A stretch of 64,000 nucleotides of DNA, from positions 118,267,415 to 118,331,414 of the forward strand of contig NC_089979.1 in the NCBI RefSeq assembly GCF_036417845.1, read 5' to 3'. Source of the DNA: Apteryx mantelli. Taxonomy: Eukaryota > Chordata > Aves > Apterygiformes > Apterygidae. The position numbers and the translations under genes are program-made. Below are positions 34,018 through 49,000 of the stretch, one piece after another; within the stretch, counting starts at the first letter, position 1, and every line of letters begins with the position of its first letter. A model generated the notes under the pieces. The model ran no database searches. It worked only from the letters and a program-made list of their open reading frames with translations, and was not told the DNA's origin.

Positions 34018-37000
34018 CTAGAAAGGATTAAAATTAACAAGACAGGTTAACTCTCTACTGCAAAAGGAATGGAAAAATTTTAACTATTTTAATCAAAACA
34101 TGAACTGTAATAAGCTGTAAAACTAACCGGCTTTATGTCACACCCTTCATACAGAAGCTAGCACAAAAAGCTTTTAAATTGTAATTAAACGGCCCATACA
34201 GGGGTAGGCCACATTCTTGCAACAACATACAGACCTTAGAAGAAAAAAATGTTACAATTCACAGCAAATCTTGCACTTTTTCAGGTATTTAAATATACAA
34301 TGAAAATCTCAAATTTAGAAAGTAGAGGCATAAATGATTAAAAAGCCTGTTAAATTAGGAAATTGTTAGAATATGATAAAACATTAAAGACCTTTAGAAA
34401 GCTTCCAAATTCAAAGCAAAAGTGTTCTGTAGAACACTAACTTTGTATCTCTGTCTGCTCTAACAGTTAATGACCTCGGTTACACCCTTCAACACACACC
34501 ACTCTTTTCAACCACAAATCTTCACATGCAATGCTTCAGTGCAGCAAAAATACAAAGAACCAGAAATTCTAGAATGTTTTCTATACTGGAAACAAATGCT
34601 TTGGTTTTAAATTCAAACCAGAAAAATTACAGATATACATAGGGACCTATGATGTAATTTTATAAACTCCACCCTGCTAATATGGGCTACCAACACAACA
34701 TAACAATCCAACTCTCATTCTTTAAACTACTCCTGACCTAGTCATATGTCATATATCATAGTCAAATGTGTTCCTGCAATCAAGCTTGAGTATTTTGGGT
34801 TGTTACTGCCCCACCAGCTGGAATTTACTGCCTCTTCAACCAAGCAACAGTAACTGAGCTGCAACCTCTCGTAATGGGTTTCAACCCAAAGTAACACAGG
34901 GCAGCTTAGGTGAAAAGGAAGTAGTAACATCTCAAACTATTCAAAACTGAATGAGGCAGCACATCTGCCTGCACCCTCAGAAATATGAGTATTTTCCCAT
35001 TTGCCCTCCATGCACAGTTCAGAAACAACACTGCCTAAGAGAAGGGAGACACTGTTGGAATGCCTCTGCATATTTTCACTTTTTGATGCAACTCAAATAC
35101 TGAACTGTAAGAGAGGCGTAGAGTGATTGAAGATGCCTAGCTTTAAATTTCCAACTTCTTATTCTAATAACGACCGTGTTCTGTTAAACTGCTTTAATTT
35201 AACTGAGCTTTTTCTCAATTTCCTGTCCATCCTTTTTCCACATAAACTTAGGTTCCAGAAAGGTCAGAAGATGTCATTTAGCTTTTCTTCCCAAACAAAT
35301 CAACACTTTCTGATAGAAAAATATTCTGCTGGAAAATCTGATCAGCTCTCACTCACTCTCAAGTTTAAAATAATCAGAATTTATAACAGTTGTGTTGAAA
35401 GCAAATCATCTTTGCTTGGATGCTCATCTTCCATCTAGGAAGACTGCACCTTCAAGACATATGCAGTTTCAGACTCAAAATTCTACAGTTTTCTGTTCTG
35501 ATGAGAAAACGGCACAAAAACTTTTGTGGTCAGTGAAAATAATATGAAGAAATAGAGAATTTCTGTTTATTTTGAATACAAGATTAAACATATTAACATG
35601 ACATTCTTCAAAAGTGTGATTAGCAGGGAGAGAAAAGGAGAACCAAGCAAACAAAAATAAAAGTGGGAGGACAGCTGGCTGAAATAACTGCTGTTCTTGT
35701 TCCCTGTCTCACAGTTCCATCTTAAAGAACTGTTGAGTTCTTGTTACTGTGAAATGGTTTTAGCGAGTCCAGAAGGACGGCAATTTATTTTGCTTTGAAT
35801 TTGTTCAAAACATCTAAGTATCCAATTCAATAAAAAAGCAAGAAAAATTGCCAGTACTTTCGTATTCCCTACTTGTCCTCCTGGTTGCAGGAAGTCTGGC
35901 AATTGGAAAACAGGAATTCAACATTTCTGCACGTTTTTCTTTATTAGAAGTATTTTGATTGCCTGAGGAGCCCAATCATGGGAGGAATTCAATACCACTT
36001 CAAAAATGCACAGCAAGAAAATATCCACTAGGTCCAATAGCCACTATGTAAGCTATATGTCATTTTAAAATTACAGAGACAGAGCCACAGAGAACTTAAG
36101 GTTCTGGTATTCTAGCACAGCTCCTAAATCTGTATGCATTAGCATTTAGGTGCCTTTTGAAGGACTACAAACAGGCAGGTCTCACCACCTAGAAACTTAA
36201 TTGACTTCATATTATTTTCATGCTCATCAGAAAGGTAGGGTAATCCAAAAGATGACGATCCAGACAGAGTTCATGTGTTTTCTTTTGGCACGTTTGCAAA
36301 TCCAGAAACAGGTGAAAAAAAACAATTTTTAAATGGAAAAGGATGTTTAGAAACAACAGTATTTGAAATAAAAATCTGACTGAAATCTCTGGTGTCTGGA
36401 ATTGATCTCTAGAGGAGGGTATGACAGAGCTTTTCTGGTCTAATGAGACATACTGGGGAGTAAGAAAGGTTGAAATGTGGCAAAAATATAAAAATACTTG
36501 CTGAAACAATAACCATACAGAAAAAATGCTGTAATGCAAATGAATAATTGCCTGGGGTTTGGTTGTTTTTGAAAAGGAGAAACACCAGATTATAGTTAAA
36601 GACACACAAAACCTGTAGTTAAAACATTTTTGCCTGTGCTTCACCATCAAAATGTAAAACATTTGCATGTTGTTGATATTGTGGTAGGCATCCTAATGAA
36701 AAGGTGATAATGCTAAGTCAGAAGAGTTGATCACATTGTCACACTAACAGCTATGACTACATTGATCACTGTCCTTGCCCCATTAGCACTCACTTGACAC
36801 AGCAGCAGGCATTTTGCATGACTGAAGTCAGCAAATATTTCACAGGTGTTAATTCCAGGGAAAAAGCCTCCTGCTCACAGATATCTAACTTTGTGCTGGA
36901 CCATAGACCTGGAGCCTGAAAATCATATCACAATTCTGTGATATAATATAAGCACTGAGTGAGACATATTTCCTCCTGTTGTCTCCTAAGCTCTTTGGGT

Positions 37001-40000
37001 CCTATATTAATAGGAAGAACAGCAAATTTTACATACAAAGACAGCTGCAAACCCATAACTCTTTCTGCTGGGGGGGCCAACAGCCACCCAGTACTAATGC
37101 CGGTTACATAAATACGCGGCTCAGACACAGTGCTGATTTAAATCAGGGTTGTGCAATATATGGCTCACAGCATGATTTAGGAGGCTGGCTGGCAGCTGAT
37201 AAGTCAGTATGTAAAGTCTGACTAAGCTTGGGGAAGAGGAGGGTGTACAGTGAGGCCAGTACATGCCTGACCGTTAGGCAGCTGGAAAGTAAGTACACAC
37301 ACGCAAATGGCTTGGTCAGATGCTGAGAAGTGCTTCCTTGTTGGCATGTTGGCCCACGGTCCACGGTCACTGCCTTCTGGTTTGCGCTGGAGGCCAAGTG
37401 CACATGCTGCAAGAACACCAGATCTGCCAGCACCCTGATGACCTACAGCTTTGCACTGCAGACCTCTTCCCTCTCCCAGTCCAGGGATGGTCAGCAGAAG
37501 GTGGGAGTGACAGGAAGGATATATGGGAAAAGATGGGACAGGTATAGACTGAAATAAGGGAGGTAGGGTATCATACGGCAGCAGGGGAAGGTTCCCAAAC
37601 CAGTGCGAGTGGTTGGAAGAATTAGTGAAGCTGATCTCATCAACTGGAGTCTTTAATTATCTGTCAGATATTCAAGTTGAGCACCTTGGCTTAGATTAAC
37701 AACTGAACAGAGGCACAAAAAGAAAGAACAAGTGTTGTACCTCAGTAAGTAGTTCAAGAAGGTCTTACAGAGGGTATGTAAGTGGATTATAATAAACAAT
37801 AATTTTAAAACAGAGTTCTTGGTCAATTCTGTATAACCTAACCCAGTCTAGTGCAACTGGTGCACCAGCTATTGTAAGTGAAGCTAGAGCATTAGAAAAA
37901 AAAAGTCCTAAAAAGGAGGAAAAATGCAGAACTCCTCACTCATCACCCCAAGCTGAGTGTCCAAGACTGAGGTACACTCCAGGCCAAGGATTGTTGCTGA
38001 CCTTTCCTTATGCAATTTTAAATACTGCATTCACACACTTAAAACACAACCTCTTGGAAAAAACATCTGTACTTTGGAGATTACTAGCCAGCTATTAAAA
38101 TAAACAACAAAGAGGAGAAGTTACCAATATATAGCTCACTCATGGCCCACTGGACACTGATGGTCCAGCACCAACTTTTCTTTGGCCAGAAGCATTTAAA
38201 CATAGTAGCAATCAGTAGCAGTTGAACTGCTCCCTGACAGATCCAGATGCTGCTCCTTTGGTTGCTAAAACGCAGCACTGCCTTCTGCTCCGCAAATATT
38301 AATCATTCCTAGGTCCTTGCCTCCAACTGCAACTGTTCTGTCCTTTCTCACTGTGGACTGGAAAAGTTCTGGAAAAAATAGTTTTCTTGCAATAACCCAT
38401 ACCTTCCATGCAGATTTGCTGATGGCATTTTGTATAGGGATTCCATATGCACTGCAGTGTAATAGTCTGTTCTGCAGGGAGGTATCAGAGAATATTAAAA
38501 TAATAATGTTCTACAATGAATTAAGATCTACAGAAAAAATATTTTTAGGGACATGCTTTAAAGCATGATTAATTATCAGCGAATGAATAAGAAAAGGCCT
38601 TTATCCTGACTAATCCAAGAAACTGAGCTTTAACAGACAATACATACAGACAGAAGAATTGGCTGGATCTTTGTTTGTTTCCTTATGATCTATGACCCAA
38701 AAGGAAAACATTTCTTCCACAAAATGTCCCCTGGGTGTCCTTCACAGCAAAAAAATCAGATTTTGCTAAAGTTGGAAGATCACGATGACTGGAAACTTGT
38801 TCAACAGTGACACTAACAAATTTGATTCCCTTAAATTTGAGTAACTAGTTGGGGTGGCAACATGGAGTTAGGTTCATGAAAAACACTGTATTTTGTTTTT
38901 CTAATGTGTATCTAGCTTCAAGGATTAATAGCCATTTAGCATGAAAGAAGACAAAGGTCTGATATGGCCCACTGTGGAGAACACGTCCTCTGCAGGCCTG
39001 ATACAGCTTGCAAACCAATACCATACAGCCCACTGACCAGTGATACTTTGAGGGGATAGTATTTTAGGATAATAGTAAGATATGTGTCAATGAGTGGCTC
39101 AGCCATGATGGCTGAAAGGTTTATTCAGCCTTTAATCAAGGAAAAGTTCCTTGATCTAAATTTCAATGAGAATATGAGAGTTCACTGTGACCACCTCAAA
39201 GCCCTCTTAGAATCCTCCATGAACAGTAAAGACCAGGCTTGACATTCCTCGCATTCTAGCAGGGAAAAAAAATCCCTCAATTCTTTGTGGAGAAAAACTA
39301 TTTGGCCCTTGTTTATTTTTCAGATACTTAGTCTGCAGTGTGACCCACTGTCACATGCTTTTAGTTTTTTTCAAATATTTAAAAAAACTTAGTTGTTCTT
39401 TACATGTATGTTAAACTACTTTTCTCTAATACTTTTCCATTTCTTTTTTATATTATATATTCTGAATATATAAATTATTTTCTCATTCACCATGGGAATT
39501 CACAGTATACTGCAGTGATTACAATCGCATTTTACAGTAGTCTAATAAATGTGCTTTCCTCTTAACATTTTTGTAATGCCTGTAAACCACGAGTCAGCCT
39601 ATTTTCAGAGCAACTTAAACATTGCTCCCATTGCACTGAAAAGGGAAGCCTTCAAGTGACTTTGTTTTTAAACTCTACCTATGCTCTCTTTGCTGCTTTA
39701 TGCTGTACACAGAAGTTTAAGAAAATCTGGGCAAGTAAAAAATCCTCCTAATTTCAGTACCTGCAACTCAGGGACATCCTGCCATTGGTGGTGGCAAGTG
39801 GTTTACAGGCAAGGACGAACAGCTTTGACCATCACATACTCCAATGGTAAAAACAAGTGGGAAAAGCATGAAGCTTCTGAAGAGAGCCAGCCACATAGGC
39901 AGTATCTCCATTAGGAAAAGACGATGATGGAAATGTCTCCTTTTCTTTTTTCTGCATTGAACAGGGACCATAACAATGACAATTACCTACTAACTAGCTC

Positions 40001-43000
40001 TTAAACAGCTGCCACCAGCTGTTTTCAGTGTAGTGGTGCTATTGTAGCTGTGTTGGTCTGAGGTCATACGCAGGACAGGGTTTACAGGTCTGCTTTTACA
40101 ACTTGCAGTCAGAAACACATTTGTATGCATCATTTGAACATATGTAAAAAGTGAGTTAATAAAGATGAAAATACGTTGTTAGCAATTCTGAACAGAAAAA
40201 TAGGCTGAATTCAGATTATTATTTGCTATCAGCCATCTACTGGGCCATCATGCCTTTATGCTATTTCATATCTTCTCTTTCTGACAGTCACATTAGTTCA
40301 ACTCTTATTCTTCTTTACATCACACTCAGGAATGAAGCACTTAAACCTCAGCTATTATACAAATGGACACACACTTTATATACAAATAAAAAGAGCAGGA
40401 TTCCAGAAAAAGAGGGTCAAAGCTGCCAATGGTTTTTCACCTACTGACTAAGTACTGAAAGAAAATTCACATTGTAGGATCATCGCAGCCAAATACTTGT
40501 GGTTCTTCTGCATTTTAGAACAGCTAAGTAAAGCTATCCCTGAAAAAAAATCTTAAAGAACGCTGAATTTTTGGGCCAGAAACTTGTCTCATATAATTAG
40601 TGTAGTGCTGAAGTTATATCTGCACTAGCTGAATATCTGGCTTTTAACTGCATTTCGCTTTGCTACTTAAACCTGTGCAATACTAGAAGTTATATCTATT
40701 ATAGCCTTTATGTGTTACACATCTGAACTGAAATCAAGAAGCATGATTATCCATGGCTAGCTAAGATGACAACATGTGTAATGTTCTTTTAACTCCACTG
40801 TGGAAAACTCCATAAGGATATTTAACAATAATTACTTTTAAGAAAAAGTAATTTGTAGCAAGTTGGCACTAGTATTCTGTCACCTCTACTATGTTGAATG
40901 TTTGAACTAAAGTTTTTCATTTCCTTGTGGAAAAACATTAAAAAAGTAATACAAACAAGACAGTATTTCTTGTAGTGACATATGCAAAAATCATTACTAC
41001 ATGTTCCATGTATTACTGGAAGAAGCCACATGTTCTCACTTGCTTTGCTAATGGCATTCAAAAGACACACGGATGATCTGGGACATGGGAACAGTGAAAA
41101 TTCTAAATAAAGTGAGCGGAACCATTTGGGAATAAGGACATATTCACCTAGGAAGAGATCCTTCCACCATACCAATCCTTTTGCTTTGCCACAGGTCACT
41201 CAAGGAATGAAAATGATTTTTTTGCTCAGATTATATTATAGGATTTTTGGCCCACAAGCAACTACACAGACAGCAAACAGGGACCACAAAAACTCACAAA
41301 CGGCATGGTCTGTGGCCCAAGAAGCACATGGTTTAAATAAACAGAGTGCACTAAAAAGAGAGGTTGCCTCCATCCTTAACAATTTTTAATAAAGCTTTTA
41401 CCGTAGCACCTTATCTGGGTTTTTCATCAGTTTTCAGCATTCCGATAGAATAAACTTTTCTATCCATGCCAGGAGAAATATTAAAAAAAAAAATCCACTT
41501 ATATTACCAGGTCCTGCCCATACAGCAGAAACTGTAATGTAACTGTTTTATCTTTGCACTATTCCTGCTCTGTCTGGACACCTTGGAAGGCTCCTGCAGC
41601 CAAGGAGAAGTTCTGCTAGCCAGGGATTTATGAGTTCACTACCAAAAGCCAGAGCGAAGCCAGAGGCATGGATGGCCTCCATCCCTCCCAGGTTCTGCAG
41701 CCCTGGTAAGTGGGGGCACAGAAGCCCTTCAGCTTTTCCCTGGGAGAGGAGAACAGAAGCTTTTCTAGTACGATGAGAGTGTGGGATATGGATATACGTG
41801 GACCCAGTTATTTTGCTGTTTAACTCAAGTATGTAACCCACTGTAATGATGCTTCCCCGATACTTCCCCAGAAGTTTAATCTTACTTTCCACTGTATTTC
41901 CCTCCTGCAGAACCTAAGGTCATTTGCTATTGCACTTGTAAAATGGTCTACAGGAATCAATGCCAACAGATGAGCACTTGTTTATTCTATATACAGTGCT
42001 TGAGTCTGAAGATTGTTTCCATAATCCCTTCTCGTAACAACATATGGGAAAGGCCCTCACAATGGACTGCTTCTCTCCTTCCTTAATTACTCATCCCTTT
42101 GTTTCAGAGGAGCAGATGTGAAAGAAGGAAAAAATCAGAAATGAAGTTTATGCCTAACATAAGAAAACATTATGGGTAAAGCATAGCGTTTACACAAATC
42201 AAGTGGGGAATATAAAAAAGCATGCAAGTATTTACATACCCTGGTGGAAATCAATACAGACTAGTCCTCATTCAACTTAACCTTATAACAAGCCTATTAA
42301 ACTGTCTTTCACAGAGTTTTATCACAATGGAAAGACTTCTCAATCTTCCTAACGTCTAGTAATCTTGCAATGGAATTTTATGTATAGATTTGTTTTCAGG
42401 TCACTAGCATACTGAAAGGCAGCACAGACTTATTATTATTTCTCCACTGTAAAATATTCTCTTTCCCTGTGTGCTGGATAATGTAAAAATTGCAAAGGTG
42501 ATTTCATTTTATAACATAAAACATCTTTCTCTTTTCTGTTATAACTGAAAACACCTCAGCAGTGCTCATTACAAGTATATTGCCCTATGCTGTAATTCAG
42601 CACAGCTCTTTGTCAATGCCAGCAATGAACTATTCCCACATCTGAAGATTTCTTAAAACTTTAAATGAAATGTTCTGAAAACAAAACAAAAAACCAACCC
42701 AAATCCTCCATGATTTATACTTTAATTTCAACTGTGGAGGACAAAGAAATATCTTTTCAACGATTTAACTATTTTTCCTGCACAGAAAACCCACATCATA
42801 TATTTCATATCTAATAGTAGTCATTATATGTCATTTGGCCATGAACACCAGGCAGTTAAGCAGCAAGACTGGGTGACCAAAATGTTACTGTGCAGAAAGA
42901 ACTAACAGATAACAGGACTTCCCTTTGATAAAACTTACAATTTAGGTGGTTACTTCTGGACAAAATTACACAGATTTTTAAATCTAGTTTAAACTAGGTT

Positions 43001-46000
43001 TCAAGGGGGGAAAAAAAAAAACAGAAAAATGTTTGGTTTAGATATATATACACTACTTTTGTGCCCCCTGGTGTTACAGCTTGCAAAGTGGATTGTTTTT
43101 TTTCGTCTGAGCAGACTATATTTACCGCTATGTTAATAGTGATACTGCCCCATATTCTTTTAAATGGTACATGAGTGATCTAAAGATCTTTGGATTTGCT
43201 TCTTATATTGATTTACAAAATTAAAAAAATATGATAAATTGGTCAAGGTTACAAGGAGATTTTTCCATATTAGATGAGTCCCGGAATTCTGTCTATATAT
43301 CATCTTCACTTTAATATGATTGCTAGGTTTTTTGACTACAACTTTCTCTCTAGAAAACTCACCTCATCATCATCCATCACATGCTGCTTTGCGAATTCAT
43401 ACATTTCCAACTGGAGTGTGGTTATGTTGTGGTATCGAACTGCATCCTATTAAAAAAAAACAAACAAACTTCTATGTTATTTTAGGACAGCAAGATGGGG
43501 GTGTGTCATCACATGTATTTGAAACTATTCCAGTGAAACCAGATCCAGACTCAGCAGAAGGCAGATCCTGGGAAAGGGGGGTTAAAACGTTTGAAAAAGG
43601 AAACAGCAGAAAAGCAAGCAGTGTATCCAGTGTCTTCTGTGGATCCTTCTAACCAGAAGCACCGTTGGTGTGAGAAGAACAAAGCACTCTCCTCTTTCTC
43701 ATGTTTCAAAGCATTGGCTAGTCTGAGAATAAAGGAATGAGACTACCAGAGTTCAGCAACAGCCTGTGCCTACATTCCAGTGGGCTTTGGACGTGAGAAA
43801 GCCTCCATCTCCCCATGCGCTGCTGGATGGCAGCAGGCAGTTCTGGGAAAACGGGATGCTGAGCTATTTTGCATGATCCTGACTCACTACCCAGCCTGAG
43901 TCCAGGGTAGGATTATTCTGCGTGGTCATCCATCCGTCCCTCCTCATTTCCTCAGGTTGTTTGCCTGGGCAGCACAGTTTAACTCAGAGTCAACTACCCC
44001 TGTATTTGTGAACACTGCCAATCTACATTGCTTATCCCATTTAACTCTTTTGGGGGCGAAAAACAGGAGGCTCCTCCTCTTTCACAAAGACACCCAAAGC
44101 TTAGTGCCAAAGCCAAATGCTGTTGTCACCTTTTCTACCACTTTGTGAAAATAAACCAGAGGCATTATGTTTTTTGTGTCGACTAGGACAGCAAGCAACT
44201 TCTGTTCCTATTTAGACGGATCAAAGTACAAGAAAATACAGCTGTGCGCATTTAATATTTTATATGTAAAGATTAAATTATCTGTAGTCCCCAAATCCTG
44301 AGAAGTTATCAATGAAACATTCAGAGTTAATGTGTAGGGACCTTGTTCTGTCTTTTCAGCGCATGTATAGCCAAATCTGCTTGCGGTTTGCTGTTTTATA
44401 CTGTTGCTAAATCCCTCACTCCCACCAACGTCAAACATTGTCTCCAGCATGGCTAGCTACAAAGTGCAGTTCTACCCTGAAGAGCAGTGACATCTGAGTG
44501 GTCCCTTTCCGATGCGAGTTCAGACTCACTGCTACTGACTGAAAGTACCAAATGAATTTTCACTGCATTCTGTCTCTGCCAGCCCTGCAGTGCAGACTTT
44601 GGTTTCCAGCATGCAGATAAGGCAAGTCTTGCACCTAAGTCAACAACTGTCCACAAAGAAGAAGCACTTCACTCAAATGGAGCGGTATTTTTGACTTGAG
44701 ATGGCTGGCCTGAGAGGAAGGAAAGCGTAATCATCAAATGAGTATTCTAACTTAAATAGTTAGGTGCAATATGGTTGTAAGCCTTTTTTGCATTTTCTGT
44801 CCTCAGCCACCCAGCTTTGTTCTAAATGGAGTAAGTGGAAAGTGGGTTTAGCTGGGGTTATTATATCCAGACACATTCCAATGCCAACAGAACCTGAAAT
44901 AACAAGTAGGTGAGCAACTACATCTTGTCAAATAAGAAGTGATTGACATAAGCCCATGTGTGACTGGAGTGATCTTTCAATCAGGAGATTTCAGTGGCCA
45001 GCTGTTTTATTAATCCAGGTAGATAAGGACACAAACATACGTAAGGGGCAGACAAGGACCAGTAAGAATTTACTCATTATATTGTAGCATATTTCAGCAT
45101 AAAGGGAAGAACTATAACGACATTACACAGTACATTTCTGTGCACAACTTTCTATACGGTTTTAATAAAACAGTTGTTTTTAACTCCAGAACCACTAGAT
45201 AACTCCCATTTTTTACAGCTTCTAACTCACCGGTTTCCAGGGAAATATCTGAATGTGCCCAGAAGGCATTTTGAATCATTCACCTACCGATCTGGGCTGA
45301 AAATCTTCTTCCTTGAGTCCCCATTTGTCTTTATGGTATTGATAATAGACCATGTTCTGTTTCATTACTTCATCTTTTTGGTCAAACAGAAGGTAACTAG
45401 CAGCACAAGAGGCTGCATTCTTCATGTCATTCACTAATGAATAAAAGCAGAAAAAACAAACAAACGAAAAGAAACAGACAAGGTAAACGAACAAAAAGGA
45501 CAGAAATCCTTTTATTATCTAAGCCCAGAAAAACTCAGATGGAAACAGGACCCATTTTCCACCTCCCCACCAGCTTCACTAAAAAAATAAACAAACAATT
45601 GCTTCCCAGAAAGAACATGCTATTTTTCTGTCCCAAACCATCAAAGGCCACAGATTCAAAAGTGGAGACTGCTTACAAGTTCTGCAATATGTGACACAAC
45701 ACAAGTTTGTGGCTATAAGCATCAGGTCATGCACAAGAGGAATAGGGGTATCTGGCTGCTCTAAGAGCTATCTTATTCATTTTAGGCAAAACGGGCATAA
45801 CTTACCATCAACACGGATGATGATTTTCTAAATCATTATGTTCCCACAATGGTTTTCTAACAAAATCCTAACCAAAAGTCCCACCCAGGTATCCCAATAT
45901 CAGTAAAGTATTGACCCATAGCTTGGTGACTCCCATTGTGGCATTTCTTAAAAGAACACAAAACTCCCTCCCACCCCGCCCCAAAGAAAACCAGCCCCCC

Positions 46001-49000
46001 CCCCCTTGTTACCAGAATTGACAAAGAGGGGGAAGAGTGAATGTGTGAAAGGAGTAGTCAAACAACATATGCAAAAGTCATTAATGGCTTGGGTCTACAT
46101 GGCTGGATAATTCTTCCGTTTGTGTTGGAGTCTGTAGAAATGGCAGTAAGGGCAATATGTGTTCTTCACAGTGCAGGTACCTCCTCATGAAACCACAAAA
46201 TTCATGGAATGTTTTATCTATCAGATGTGTAATCACTGAGCACCAGCACACTATTATTTGGGTTAAGTGGTCCCCTCTTTCTTTAAGACCCATTTAGCTC
46301 CCTGTGCCTCCATTCTAATGAGATTACGAGAATCCACTAGGAAAAGAGACAATGGTATGAGATACTCTTTAAGTTTCTCTGTGGAAGAAATTCTAAATAG
46401 TAAATCAAGAACTAAGTATTCATTCAATGGCTGGTGTTATATTCAAAGTGTTGCCTTGAAATCAGTTTTTCCTTCTCTCTAACTGAATGATATGGAGATT
46501 AAAAAAAGTTCTTGTTAGAGCTATACGTTCAGCTGTTTACCAACCATGTGGGCCTAAAAGCTTGATCACCATGGGTTTTTTTGGTACCAGTGTCACCACA
46601 CAGGTCTACAAAATGAGTCTGTGTTATTGCATGGGTGTATTCCAGTGTGTAGGAAGTGGCTGGCACTGTTTACCCTAAGGTGTCATATAATGAACTACTT
46701 GGAAAAGGCAGAATAGCTCATTTAAACACCTAAAATACACATGATGAAATTCTACCATTTATTTGAACCTCTGAAAGGGATAAGTAACTTGTGCTGGCAG
46801 TGGGTATCATAAAGAATGATGGACAATGTGATACATCAGATCACACTTACTCGGTAACCATTTCATTTTTCCGACACCCAAGTGGAGACCAGTCACAAAC
46901 AAGCATATTTGAAAATGGAGGGGCTTGGCCTGGGCAGAAACCAGCCTTTATGGGACTTATGTTCAGCAATTTATTTTGTCATGGATAATTTTATGAGCAA
47001 GGGAGGCATACATATGTTTATCTCACATGTCTGTTAACTGCAGCTATACAGCAAGAAAAAGACCCCAGATGTCTCATGAAAGTCCCAGAAAAGGTTAATA
47101 TGCAGATTCTGGAGGCTACTATTTACATTCCAAAGCATTAGAACTAGAGGGAAAAGACTCTCAAGGAAACTTTTGCACATTATCCAGATGTTATTTAAGC
47201 ACATTAAATCACTACTTACATTTATAATAAGCAAACTGTAAGTAATGGTACATGGTTGCCACAAACTTCTCGACAACAAAGCCTCCTATAATGGGTGTCA
47301 GATTACTCTCGCACTGCACTTTGCATGCAAGGACTTCAATATAATGATCTAGAGGGAAGAAAACAACAACACAGAAAATGGATAGAGCACAGTGAATTAT
47401 TATAACCCTTCGCACTAGCTATCCATTAAAATTTGGCCTTGTAAAGCTCTCCTGGGTCCTGTGCAGCTGAGGCTTGCTGCTTGAAAGTACTGAGCGTCTC
47501 CAATTCCATCTGAAGTACATATCAAGTGCTGATACTCAGCCCTTCTGTAAAAGTCATTAGGGTTTGGATTTCAAACATATCAAAGCTGCAATCTGAGAGA
47601 ACTAATAGTTATGTTTCACTGACACCTACAGGCAGCCTGTGGTTGTAGGTTTTATATAAAGTATTATGGAGTACCGCATTATTTCATGTGAACTTAACAG
47701 TGCTATTTTTTAATGTTTGATGGCCTTTGCAATTTTATTAAATTATTGCATAATTAAGGTCCACACACTGCTGAGCACAACAATGTCGCATAGAAAGACA
47801 CAGGGTGATTGCAAAGTAACCCTCCAGAGACGGCAGCATTTGTCCCAGTTTGTATGTTCTGAAGGGGAAGACAGACACGAATATGCTGCTCACTACAGAA
47901 CAACTTTCATCCAGAAAGGTTTGAACTTCAAGCTCACACACTTACCCAGTCTACAAAAGCTCAGTATAATGCGATAGGACTAGAGGTGATCTTACCTTCA
48001 AGAAAATACATTCCTAGAAAACCTTCCATTGGAGAACTTCCAAGACTTTCCAGGACAAATAACATTAAGCAACAACACCTAACAAATATTTTAAAGCCTT
48101 GGTTTCCCTGTTAGCCACATGTGGTAGGTTAAGCAAGTTATCTAAGGTTGTGCAGCAAGTCATTGGCAAAAGCAGCAGAAGAGCAAAGGCTCCTTCCCCT
48201 GTTTTTATCTCTGATGACTCCTAACCAGAAGAGCATTGAAGCTAACCGACAGTGCTTGGCCAAATGAAACTACCAGATCTGTCTTTTACAAGAGCAGTGG
48301 AGTCTCCAAACACAGTAATGTGCACTTCCAGCCAGCACTAAAAGCCAGAGCCATGAGTTCCTCAGTGGAGCAATCCCATGCAATGAAAACAGCTGTCTTC
48401 CAAACATAACTGATTGTTCAGCCATAAATATGTACCTAATGCAATCACCACATATTTCTGGTTAACATTTTCTGCTACATCTGCCTTTTACAGAAAAAAC
48501 CTTGGAGGCAGGATGTATCTCCCTGGAGCAACAGCACAGTTCAGCTGAAGCTTTTCAGCACTGCAAGTAAATTTGAATTTTCTTACCTCACGGATGAGGA
48601 TAAAATATTTGAAATACATGTGGCCCTGAGGACATCATGTGGTACTGCTACATCTCCTTACCACCATTACTGCTGGAATTGTCCTTTCATTCCAAGCAGG
48701 AAGAGGAAGGGTTATGGCAAGTGCCAAGTGCAGCTAGGCATGGACACAGCAGAGGAGCCATGGCTACTCTTTACAGGGGCTAGGGAATTATCTGGATGTC
48801 AGGGCTCTGGGCTACTTGGGGAGAAAGCCTGTGTTCATGCTTTGATGCCTGTGATGTGACCTCCAGCCCTTGTCTGGTGTCCTAGACACCTGCCTGCTTT
48901 GCCTACAAGTAAAGCAAGGCTTGGGGAATAGGCTGCAGTAGCTGTTCCACATTAGCTGTACAGGTGGACACTGACTCCCCACTGAGATATTATGGAGCTG

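Noticed and set aside
37144-37205. A possible hAT-type transposon end starting CAGGGTTGTGCAA
   Set aside because: It has only a loose resemblance to hAT terminal repeats, and I found no matching second end or transposase trace.
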